Shown here piece by piece: positions 56,501 through 64,000 of a DNA stretch of 64,000 bases. The DNA is from Ectobius pallidus. Lineage: Eukaryota; Arthropoda; Insecta; Blattodea; Ectobiidae. The stretch is taken from the NCBI GenBank assembly GCA_964059195.1, contig CAXKWD010000006.1, positions 136,584,039 through 136,648,038 of the forward strand. Reading direction: 5' to 3'. A program made the position numbers and the translations under genes. Each line of letters starts with the position of its first letter. Positions within the stretch are counted from its first letter, which is position 1. The notes beneath the pieces were generated by a model. The model did not search any database. It saw only the letters and a list, made by a program, of their open reading frames with translations, and had not been told where the DNA came from.

Positions 56501-59500
56501 TAGAATATAAACAATAAGGCAAACAATCTTAAAGCACTCTTAATATAACCTATCATTCAATCATTTATTTCATAAGTTAATATTGTGTGGAGAGCAGTGT
56601 TGCCAGGTGTCCCGGATTTCAAGGGACAGTCCCTTATTTGAGTAAAATGTCCCTTGTCTCTTAACATTTTTTTATGGGATGTCAATTGTAACATAATTTG
56701 AAAATACATTTTTCTTCCAACTGTATCCATGATTCAATGTAACTGCTAAACTGGGGAAATGGGCACTGTTTCCCGTTCTATACCTTTTCATCGCTTTGCT
56801 TCACTCAAATTACCTTCTTCTCCAGCGAATGTTGAGTTTAGATATGGTGCTATATAAGGTGTAAGATTAGTCCTGAACAGGCTAAAAAGCTTCTGATAAA
56901 AATGTCATGAAAGATTTTGTGTATTTCATGAAAAATGTTAACAGTGGCTTAAGAAACGGTGGCTTAAGAACAATACAGTAAATTGTAAATACTATAACAA
57001 ATAGTTTTTATAGCACATGGTGCTCGCAGCATGCTTCAGGGTTGGATCATAAAAATAATACAGTAAAATAACCTTTATATATGCTGCACCAATTGTAAAT
57101 TAATAATTATAAATTTATAAAACTTTCTAGCCTGAATTATCAACTGGTATGTGACCTCAAAGCTTCAGTATAATTTCAATATAATTTTACTTTGTTCTCA
57201 TGTTGGCGATTGCAGCAGCTTTGGGGTAACTGTGATTAAGTCCCTTATTTTCACCTTTAACACCTGGCAACCCTGGTGGAGAGGCAAGGAGAAAAATTGT
57301 GCCAAGACGAGTAGTTGAAGCTGAATGTTACGTTCCAGACCCCCCTACCCTAGAAAAATCCGAGGAGGTACCAGGAATTGAATTCGAGCTGGGGGATTTG
57401 TAGCCAGCAACGCTAACCACAGGATCATGCAATGGTTGTTGTGGTGATGCAGGAACAAAATGTTCATTTTAGATTATATATTTATTCATAATTATGTTGC
57501 CATTAAGATTTTATTATGACATATTCTATTGTATTAGGCTATCATATTTATTGATGATTATATTATTACTAGCTTAAATGGCCTGGTGTTGCTCGGGTTT
57601 TGTATTTTGTAGTTCGAACTTAACTTATGAAGCACTTTCAATTTTCAAATTCTAGGTCCTTATATAAGTATTTAGAATTTGAAATTAAGAAGAACGACTT
57701 ATCACACTCAAATTATTCGCTCAGGAAATGCTTGATATAGCTTTTTATGGTGCTGGGGGATGTAGAATTTTGCATCCCATCACTCCTACACACCAAGCCT
57801 AGTACAAGTTGAAATAAGAACAACAGACAAAATTGTATTGTCTTTGCGGAATATTTTATTTCTCACTCTCATGTTACCGTTCAACCGTTTCGGGGATGAA
57901 ATTAAAAAGAAATTCAACATCACTTTCATACTTCCCTCCCCAAAAACCTGGGATATAATAAATTACATACTACCATATCTCGTATGGTATTCTCTATGCC
58001 CAGGGTAGAGAAAGTTATGTGACTTCATCACATTGTGCATTAGATGAATTATTTCAATAGCTTCTCTAATTCGTCAAAGTCCCGTATCATTTATTTGCAA
58101 ACCTACCTGTGACCACTGCCAACAATACACTGTTGTCAAAGAAAGTGATTTGGATTTAATAATTCTTTGCAAAATTTTAGGTAGTATGTCTCCTCTAAAA
58201 CATTTGATTTTTGGCATTTAAAATCAAAATTTTCCAAAACCCTTTCTTAGTGAGCACTTACATTATGAAACGAAGATACAGTCAAAATTCCAAGTCTCTA
58301 CCTATCACAGTTTAGGCTCTACGTTGATTCTCTGTCAGTCAATCAGTCAGTCAGTCAGGACAAAGCCACTTATTAATTAATGTATAACATACAAGTATAT
58401 TCTTCTTATAAGAGTTCTAGTTACTTACTTGAAACTGACTGGAAACCTTGGTCAGATTCTCTCCTCTTTCCAGTGCCTTGACTGCTGCCTGCTTCTTTTC
58501 CAAGTCATAACTCTGCTTCATTCTTGCACGACGACTCATGGCATAGCTCCCCATTTCTTTCTGAACACGACGCCAAAGCACAGTTTTTGGAATTTTAAAT
58601 AACTCAGCTGCTTGTTGTAAACTTGCACCATCTATATATAATAAAAAATGTATGTATTAAAAAAATAGAAGTAAAACAGTTACCAGTATTCAAACAAATG
58701 TATTTCCTAAAAATTTAGTCACATAGGTAAATTATTATTAGTTGATACTGAGAGTTTTCCATTGTAAATCACCAAAAGGTGTGCTTATATTTATTCAACA
58801 ACCGCCTGTAAAATATTTACATTTTTTGCACTATCCTACACAACTTTAGTACCTTTAGAGTTAAGTAACGTTATTCACGTTTGTAAGGATTTTACAGTGG
58901 GGAGGTTCTCTTGCAAGCAGAAATTCAATGTGGCTCTGACATCCTTTACAGTAGAGGTTTGACTTTGACTTTGAGGTAACAACTTATTTCAAACGAGATA
59001 CAGTTTATCAGAAGTAATAGTAAATTGTAGATGAAATTCATGAGAGACTGGAATATGAAACGAAAAGAAAAGGCCTATGTTGTTAAATTCCCTTGCAATC
59101 TCTTCCCATGCATCACCATCTTTTTAAAAAATCATATGAAAACTGTTACAGAAGGGATTCAACAAAATATGCAATATTATCAGAATTAGTGACCTGCATT
59201 ACTGGCGTTTGGTAAAATGTAATAAGAATAGCAGAATTGTAAAGTATATGCCTGAAATTTCAGAAAAATGGTATGACACTGCAGTCACAAAATCTCACCT
59301 GAAACTGCTTGGATTGCAGCCTGAATTCGCTCTCCTGAGTGTTCTTGTCTTGTGATTGTGAGAGGAATGCCCTGAGATCTAGCCCTCACATATAAAGTGG
59401 ACCGAGGAACATGGTACGTAGCTGAAGTTTCTACAAGTGTTCTTCCAGCACGGAGATCTTCCAAAGCTGCTAGCAATGTGTCTTCACTAGACAAGAAAAT

Positions 59501-62500
59501 TCTTACATTATTTTACTACTTTTTCACAGTGAAGCAATATAATACATATTAAAATATTAATATAAAATAATTAAATTATTAATATAAAATTAATTAAATA
59601 TTAATTAATTAATTTAATTTAATATTAATTAAAATATTAATATTAAAATTAAAGAAATTGATAAAAAGAATGCAATATAACTTTAGGTGCAAATAACAAA
59701 TACAGCATAAAATCTTATTAAAATCCAACTATGCAGATAAAATACCTAGAGAAAAAAGCCTGGAATCTACCAGAGAAATTGTTCCGAATGTAATAAGACA
59801 TACATAAACTAAACTCCATGGCACTTTATCCCTGGAGGGAAGTAGCTATGAGTTGTGGATTTTTAACCAAATCTATGTGATTTTTTCCAATTTGTACTCC
59901 CACTTAGCATTACCCCTAAATATTTATATTTATTCACCACTTCAATTCTTTCATTATTTAAAAACCAAGTTTCATACTTACTTCTAACTACTCCTCTTTT
60001 TACATATTAATATTTTCATTTTCTGAGTGTTGATTTTTAAATTCCACTTATATCAATATACTGCTATGTCGTTCAATGTCCTTTGTAGACCTATGATTGA
60101 AAAAGATCCAATGGTACAATCATTAGCCCATTGCATACCAGGGATCTTTCTTTCTGGAATCGCTGGGCTGTGGTAGTCATTGCTTTCAATACCATCTAAC
60201 ATATTATTGACATAAATGTTAAATAAGGTCGGGCTTAATTTACAACTCTGCCTTAAGCCAATCTTATTCATAAATATATTAATATTCTTAAATTATTTTT
60301 TAAATATGCACTTTGCAAATTGCTTTTGACAGCTAATTTTCTGGCTCTCAATTACTTCTTAAAGCCTCACAGATTTGCTTGATGACAGCCATCAACTGTT
60401 TTGAATAGTAAACACTGATGTTCCATCTTACACACCTGTAATATTTCTTACTTGCTTCTCTCCTTGGTTTCTTTTTCTTTTCCTCTTCCTCCCTTTTATC
60501 ACAAGTAATCTGCTCTTTTGGATCCTGGAAAACATAGATGAAACTGACCTTAACTTTATTTCCATTCCATCATAGTGTTAACATTTTCCTGTTGCATTCA
60601 ATGATAATAATCAGTCTAAATAAATAAAACTATAAGGACAAATTAAAACGAAGTAATGTAAACAGTGGGGCAAATTAAACTAAGATAGTTGAAATATAAA
60701 AACACTTTGTGCTCCACTTACGTCTGGAATTAGAATCACAGAATCTCAGGGTATCACAGAATCTGTGATTCTAATTCCAGACGTAAGTGGAGCACAAAGT
60801 GTTTTTATATTTCAACTATCTTAGTAAAACTATAAGGCTTTGTGTGTGTTTTCTTTTTCAGATATTATCCATTTTACATTTAATGATCACTATTTGTGTG
60901 ATTTTCAGTTTTAATGTTTTACTGTCTCTCTCTAATAGCCTTATCTGAAATGGGTGCATGTAAATATTAGCAAGAGTTCATACGAAGAACTTGTACACTC
61001 CCTATAATCAGTCTGTTGGAAATGGCCGCATCTCCATTTTTTTGTAATAAAAAAAAAGATGTTTTAGTTTGAATGCATTCTACTGAAATCAACTCAAATT
61101 CCCTGGTCATGAAAAAGATCATGTCTGTATCACTTCTTTACAGCTCAAACAAATGGCCCTTGTATTTGAATTAATAGAATCTCATCATCACGTGGTGTGT
61201 TAAGATATGCTAAAGAACTGTGGAAGAAACATGATAAAATAATGGAAAGTGTAGTAGATTTTATGAAAAATACCCCACATACCTATTGAGATAAGACAAC
61301 TCAGGGTATCTTTTATTTCCTTATTTTTCTTCTTCTACTTTTAATTTCAGAAGTGTTTTTCACTATGATATTAATTTTTGTTCCAGTGAAAGAGGGTATG
61401 TGATTTTCATCATAGAGAGAATAGTAAATTGTAACGAAGGAATCGCAAGTTTGTAAATAGACAAATAAACAGCACATCCTCTCAACAACAAACTATTAAT
61501 CAAAAGTTTGCCACCTACCGAGTAGTAGAATAAACCAGTAAGAAAATATTGCAAATAAAAACTTTGCAAATATGATTTGGCAGGAAAATAGGAAAGTCCA
61601 CTTTTACAACAAGGTAATACATGTTAGCAAAAGTAAGAAGTGAGTGTCAGTAAAAAAAACTTGAACTATGTTCATGTTAATTTACATCACTTCAAAATGA
61701 ACAAACCTGAAGAATATTTTTAATAAAAAAACTAAAAATGGAAATATTTAGCTTAGATTTTTATTACAATAATTAACATAAATCGGCATGGCAGTGGCTT
61801 TGGTGATCATCAGAGTAAACCAACATTGAAGATAAGCAAACAAATGAAATTTAATAAATTTTAAAGCAAAAAAAAATTAAATTTAACAAATTTTAAAGCA
61901 AAAAATTAAATTTAACAAATTTTTAAGCAAAAAAATGAAATTTAACAGATTTTCAAAGACTACTGTATTTTTCAGACCATAAGACTAACTTTTTTACCTT
62001 GAAAACAGAGCCTTGAAAGTTGGGTTTATCTAATGGTCCGAAGTAAATAAATAAAAAATAAAAAAATAAAATAAAATTACGTAAATATTGCTGGTAATAT
62101 CATAATCATAAACAAGGTGTTGTGTAACAATAAGTTAGTTGCAAATTGTGGCACAGACTGTACATCGGCCACTTGTCGTAAAATGAGGGTAGTGGGATCC
62201 AGGTATACAATGTGAAAAGGAAGGAATGTTGGGTTCTTTCATTCGAAAATCTTTGTCTCTGTGGAGAGATATAAATAAAGGCAATGACCTCTAAACAGCC
62301 ATGTTCCGTTACATTTACCGAATGTAAAATCATGAGAAATCAGTTGTCACTTATTCGGTATAACATTACCTCTTAAAATTTATGTAATGCCACCTGTACA
62401 GAAGAGATTTCATAAGGTGTGTCTGATGGTCCAGAAAGTCATATGGTCTGAAAAATACGGTAAATATTCAGAAAATTCATAAAGGGACTTCAGTGAAAAT

Positions 62501-64000
62501 TAGCCACAATAGTAGTAGATCATGACAATTAACAGTAGGCATCAGTCAGATCAGAACACAGTCATTTTGGGTGGTACAGTGGGTATGGCACTGGATTTCT
62601 AATGTCACAGGTTGATGGCTCTTATGTGTGCATAAATGTGACAGGTCCATGTCTGTGATTTACTCACATTTAACTCACCGGTTTACTATTTTCAGTCGCT
62701 GATTCCTCAATAATGCCTTCGGTTGTCTCCATGAAGATGTCTACTGTTTCTGATTGGCCTTCAGTGAGAGCATCCACATTCTGGTTAACATCCAGGTCTG
62801 AAGTAGCAATGAGTGTGTCTGCATCTGAACTATCCAAGAACTGGCTTCCTAATGTGGGTAAGTGGCTGCTCACCTGGTGAAACAAACTAAGTTTAATAGG
62901 AAGTGAACATGATGAAGTTACTAAACACTACAGAATAGCACTTCTCAAACTGTTCAGTCCCATGACCCCCAAAACATAAATAATAAGATCAGGTCAACTG
63001 ATAGTGCCAGAATGCTTTTGTTTAACCAGAGATAATTGCAATTATGATATGCAGAAAATAAGTATTTTTTTAAATTCATTTCCTAGTTAAGCTCCTGATC
63101 AATTCATTAAGCAGGGCTTACGGAAGAACAAAGGTCTAGTTTTTATAAGCATATGTGAAGGAATATGTGGGTAGTGTTATTTGTCAAAGCTACCTGTATT
63201 GCAACTTCCAAAGCCTTAACTTATATGAACACTGTAAAACAATATGTTGCCATGAGATCTGATTTGCATTTGATAAATTCTTTCTAATATATCACCATAA
63301 AATAGGCACTAAATCGGGCATTACTCCAGCACTGGTCAACCAATTTGGTCCAATATCAATAGGCTTTTTCCCAAGAACGTTATAAATACATATACCAAGT
63401 TTCATGAAAATCCGATAAAGCGAGTTATTGTGCATACAGGCACATGGACAGATAGATAGATGGACATACATTTTCCCATCCCCTACGCAATCTCATAAAG
63501 TACCATTTTGGCACTTAATAAGGAGTATACAGTGCATATACTAATAATTGACTATTAATCAAAAGTTTGCCACAGCAAAACACTACAAAAGTATTGCTCA
63601 TGAAAACAAGTAAATGTAAGGAAAACAAATGCAGTCCAGAAATTGTCAAGTGCAAGAAGTTCAGAAGATTTATTATTGAATGTCAATCATTTTTACTCTT
63701 TCTTCTTGATATATCTAATCCATTTTTCTTTAACATTCTTTTCTTTTTAGTACTTGTTGACTCACATACATTTTAATATTAATAGTATTATCTTGTAGCA
63801 TCTTCTTTCTCTATCCTGATACAGAAAATATTTATTGCCTTGACTTAAACAGTAAACATGCTAAATGCAAAATGCACTTTCCTGAAAATGTTTGAATCAA
63901 AAAGATACAATCTTTTGTCTTAGCATGGCAGTATAATGGGCTACATGTGAAGTGAAAAACAGAAACTCACTTACTTCCATTAGCCCTCTTATTTGCAGCT
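50428..64000 (-). CDS. BTB/POZ transcription factor with four pipsqueak-type HTH domains (3' part, 9 exons)
   Basis: Exons, 5' to 3' on the minus strand: 64000-63975 (partial), 62873-62679, 60524-60436, 59486-59299, 58631-58429, 56353-56171, 53564-53424, 51032-50916, 50529-50428 (stop TAA). All junctions are GT-AG and phases agree throughout, giving about 413 residues. The first residues LQIRGLME match the end of a BTB domain, so the BTB lies beyond the window. An acidic linker and a Lys/Glu-rich stretch follow. Then come four psq domains: EDTLLAALEDLRAG...VPRSTLYVRAR; ERIQAAIQAVSDG...IPKTVLWRRV; KKQAAVKALERG...IPKTTLFREK; RLSEAVAACKQG...VPKTTIWRTL. An acidic tail ends in QEPQMVS. BTB plus tandem psq domains is the layout of Pipsqueak-family nuclear DNA-binding regulators (BTB for self-association, psq for GA-rich DNA). 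Four repeats recall Drosophila Pipsqueak, but the sequences differ from it as I know it, so no symbol is given. Confidence 0.88.
50916..51032 (-). CDS. BTB-psq gene, coding exon (acidic linker)
   Basis: 39 codons: VSTQIPVTYIDESDFSEAS ... NMEEQIIVNR, with acceptor tgttacag and donor gtgagt, phase 0 at both ends. No known domain. Confidence 0.85.
51250..52384. mobile_element. DNA transposon-like element with 20-bp inverted ends, psq intron
   Basis: Left end GCCAGCCTTAGAAGGGAACC and right end reversed GCCAGCCTAAGAAGGGAACC, both preceded by a ctatac-type block. A 31-bp duplication containing cccgtcgcccctagcaaca lies at about 51715-51776. A plus-strand acidic stretch (EDEVEEEVEIDGIEPLHDLN, about 51985-52050) ends at a donor-like gtaggc. 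No superfamily assigned; TSD unclear. Confidence 0.6.
53254..53334. repeat. Perfect 36-bp palindrome with 9-base spacer
   Basis: Arms 53254-53289 and 53299-53334 are exact reverse complements. Located 90 bases downstream of the 53424-53564 exon on the minus strand. No TSD or relatives seen. Confidence 0.85.
53424..53564 (-). CDS. BTB-psq gene, exon with the recognition half of psq domain 4
   Basis: 47 codons starting VPKTTIWRTLQKG, the second half of psq domain 4, then an acidic/Ala-rich stretch (DPDENAENEAETAAAQLQ). Acceptor atttcag, donor gtgcgt; both phase 0. Confidence 0.9.
53600..53690 (+). repeat. tRNA-like SINE fragment
   Basis: tgtctgaggcaaagtgctac ... ggttgcaagttcaattccag has A-box-like and B-box-like blocks in tRNA order. 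Weak. Confidence 0.3.
54598..54760 (+). repeat. tRNA-derived SINE nested in the Harbinger element
   Basis: Head atggcgtaatgggtaaaac ... gtgttcgaatctcc, then a purine-rich gagaaaaggg ... aaagggggg stretch. This is the reverse of the polypyrimidine SINEs at 41950-42530. Confidence 0.6.
55140..55430 (-). CDS. Harbinger accessory Myb/SANT-like protein, N-terminal exon
   Basis: The segment SMEDKDVMIEIVLGKYKDII then ESKKTDAITSVQEQNA matches the start of the Myb/SANT-like (MADF-related) DNA-binding protein that Harbinger transposons encode beside their nuclease. The family pattern is an E-K-E/D start, a V-x-K-Y/H-K-D-I-I-E block and a K-K-T-D block. In active Harbingers it binds the transposon ends and helps the nuclease into the nucleus. 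The likely start is the Met of SMEDKDV, not the 5' Met of the 96-aa frame. The frame drifts into non-matching residues after NAM, so only the first helix and part of the second remain. No nuclease ORF accompanies it here. Confidence 0.6.
   Translation of the reverse strand: MATSQKQMSIASREHCCSVFLRIQTVCYAKGRGNMIEIKQKKDCSLNFSMEDKDVMIEIVLGKYKDIIESKKTDAITSVQEQNAMKNVLVISIRVI
55690..56000 (+). pseudogene. LINE reverse-transcriptase fragment, psq intron
   Basis: The plus strand reads GMRGVCKNWFSSYLNT, and in another frame DVPQGSILGSFIFCIFINSL, the RT motif with VPQGS-ILG. Frameshifts and stops throughout. Inserted antisense to the BTB-psq gene. Confidence 0.7.
56171..56353 (-). CDS. BTB-psq gene, exon with the end of psq domain 3 and start of domain 4
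   Basis: 61 codons: IPKTTLFREKARLVEAGRLP completes domain 3, then a basic linker (WTCLRKRDPD). RLSEAVAACKQGKMSQAVAS LAFQ opens domain 4. Acceptor ttgtacag, donor gtgaga; phase 0 at both ends. Confidence 0.93.
56595..57275. mobile_element. hAT MITE, 681 bp, 8-bp TSD GTGGAGAG
   Basis: Ends CAGTGTTGCCAGGTGT and, reversed, CAGGGTTGCCAGGTGT, flanked by GTGGAGAG at 56587-56594 and 57276-57283. Non-coding; in a psq intron. Confidence 0.83.
57340..57430 (-). repeat. SINE head fragment, minus orientation
   Basis: gaggtaccaggaattgaattcgagct ... cagcaacgctaaccaca is the reverse complement of a tRNA-like head related to the SINE at 22802. Confidence 0.6.
57570..58380. repeat. Decayed retroelement-like segment ending in (AGTC)n
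   Basis: Starts near ggcctggtgttgctcgggt, a block reminiscent of widespread insect RTE-type 3' sequences, and ends with cagtcaatcagtcagtcagtcag. No ORF; low confidence in its nature. Confidence 0.35.
58429..58631 (-). CDS. BTB-psq gene, exon with psq domain 2 recognition half and start of domain 3
   Basis: Two bases complete Asp, then 67 codons: GASLQQAAELFKIPKTVLWR (domain 2), a basic linker (SRRARMKQS), and YDLEKKQAAVKALERGENLT KVSSQFQ (domain 3 start). Donor gtaagt, acceptor atatatag. Confidence 0.93.
59299..59486 (-). CDS. BTB-psq gene, exon with psq domain 1 and start of domain 2
   Basis: One base completes Ser, then 62 codons and one base. EDTLLAALEDLRAGRTLVET ... VPRSTLYVRARSQGIPL is domain 1, uninterrupted by introns. 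ERIQAAIQAVS begins domain 2. Acceptor cttgtctag, donor gtgaga. Confidence 0.93.
59580..59700. repeat. (TTAATTAA)-rich low-complexity segment
   Basis: Irregular aattaatattaa runs in the psq intron. Confidence 0.7.
59808..59855 (-). repeat. SINE tail fragment
   Basis: aactaaactccatggcac ... ccctggaggga is the reverse complement of the last 45 bases of the SINE at 22802-23120, so this is a 5'-truncated copy in minus orientation. Confidence 0.75.
59856..60280 (-). pseudogene. LINE reverse-transcriptase fragment, psq intron
   Basis: The minus strand encodes GLRQSCKLSPTLFNIYVNNM then GMQWANDCTIGS, the latter at the position of the catalytic [YF]xDD box (WAND in place of WADD). Further on it reads KYETWFLNNERIEVVNKYKY LGV, the region after the catalytic box. 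Stops lie between. Same strand as the host gene but intronic. Confidence 0.72.
60436..60524 (-). CDS. BTB-psq gene, basic-linker exon
   Basis: 29 codons plus two bases: DPKEQITCDKREEEEKKKKP RREASKKYY. I chose the donor ag/gtgtgt at 60435 over a nearer gtaaga. Only the former keeps frame with the next exon, giving KKYYSEDTLLAAL, the usual lead-in of a psq domain. The Lys/Arg cluster may serve as a nuclear localisation signal. Confidence 0.85.
60679..60825. repeat. Perfect 64-bp palindrome with 19-base spacer
   Basis: Arms 60679-60742 and 60762-60825 are exact reverse complements. tcacagaatct occurs at the end of the left arm and again in the spacer. The flank aaaactataagg occurs at about 60627 and again at 60827. 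In a psq intron. Confidence 0.9.
61843..61955. repeat. Tandem repeat, about 32-bp unit, four copies
   Basis: Imperfect copies of gaaatttaacaaattttaaag followed by caaaaaa. Confidence 0.8.
61963..62460. mobile_element. MITE, 498 bp, TA TSD, ends CYGTATTTTTCAGACC
   Basis: Left CTGTATTTTTCAGACCATAA and right reversed CCGTATTTTTCAGACCATAT, both flanked by TA. Such ends are common in Tc1/pogo-related MITEs of animals. Non-coding; in a psq intron. Confidence 0.8.
62679..62873 (-). CDS. BTB-psq gene, exon encoding the acidic linker after the BTB domain
   Basis: 65 codons: VSSHLPTLGSQFLDSSDADT ... DIFMETTEGIIEESATENSK P. Rich in Asp, Glu, Ser and Thr with no fold that I recognise. Acceptor tttcaccag, donor gtgagt; phase 0 at both ends. 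Confidence 0.88.
63300..63540. repeat. Retroelement 3'-like repeat
   Basis: ccaagtttcatgaaaatccg ... acaggcacatggacagatagatag resembles a widespread insect repeat end (caagtttcatgaaaatcggt type) followed by a GATA/ACAG run. Lies in the intron between the last two exons at the right edge. Confidence 0.5.
63975..64000 (-). CDS. BTB-psq gene, 3' end of the exon closing the BTB domain (partial)
   Basis: Codes LQIRGLME in phase 0 before the donor gtaagtgag. BTB proteins of insects typically end the domain with a T-A-E-x-L-Q/K-I/V-x-G-L block, which this fits. The rest is outside the window. Confidence 0.75.

Noticed and set aside
61969..62460. Possible riboswitch or structured ncRNA from complementary ends
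   Set aside because: TA flanks and inverted ends identify it as a MITE.
1..64000. CRISPR array, prokaryotic operon or phage features
   Set aside because: No spaced direct repeats of the right size, no ribosome-binding-site-led ORF clusters; genes are spliced and the DNA is eukaryotic.

Overview
The window looks like nuclear DNA of an insect with a large, transposon-rich genome. Spliced genes have GT-AG introns of hundreds to thousands of bases, eIF1 has an insect-type sequence, a BTB-pipsqueak factor is present, and arthropod-style transposons are dense. A cockroach or termite is plausible, but that is inference. There are no operons, prokaryotic signals or CRISPR arrays.

Two host genes can be modelled exon by exon, both on the minus strand. 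(1) eIF1 (SUI1) is complete in three coding exons (43501-43528, 34935-35092, 26597-26743) and encodes 110 residues across introns of 8.4 and 8.2 kb. (2) The 3' part of a BTB/POZ transcription factor with four pipsqueak-type helix-turn-helix domains lies in nine exons between 64000 and 50428. Its N-terminus is beyond the right edge. Between them are two exon-like ORFs (49112-49303 and 45741-45910) that I could not assign.

Region 1-26 kb is intergenic and repeat-dominated. It holds a LINE 3' end, several MITEs with recognisable target-site duplications (TSDs), a 2.9-kb hAT with a nested Harbinger derivative, a 137-bp satellite array split by another hAT, tRNA-derived SINEs (one with a 13-bp TSD), a mariner fold-back MITE, a decayed Tc1/mariner-type transposase and a hammerhead-ribozyme-like Penelope end.

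Region 26.6-43.7 kb is eIF1. Intron 2 carries pogo-like and hAT-like MITEs and a Transib relic whose ends start with the RSS-like heptamer CACAGTG. Intron 1 carries a LINE relic, a second mariner MITE and a nearly intact piggyBac, itself split by a 646-bp fold-back element with perfect 177-bp inverted repeats.

Region 44-50.4 kb holds an RTE-like LINE end with a 14-bp TSD, a palindromic Penelope insertion with a hammerhead motif, a Harbinger copy with a transposase exon, and a Penelope RT/GIY-YIG relic. Region 50.4-64 kb is the BTB-psq gene with transposons confined to its introns.

The host genes do not form a pathway: one is a translation factor and the other a chromatin or transcription regulator. 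All assignments are by reading alone; no database search was run.
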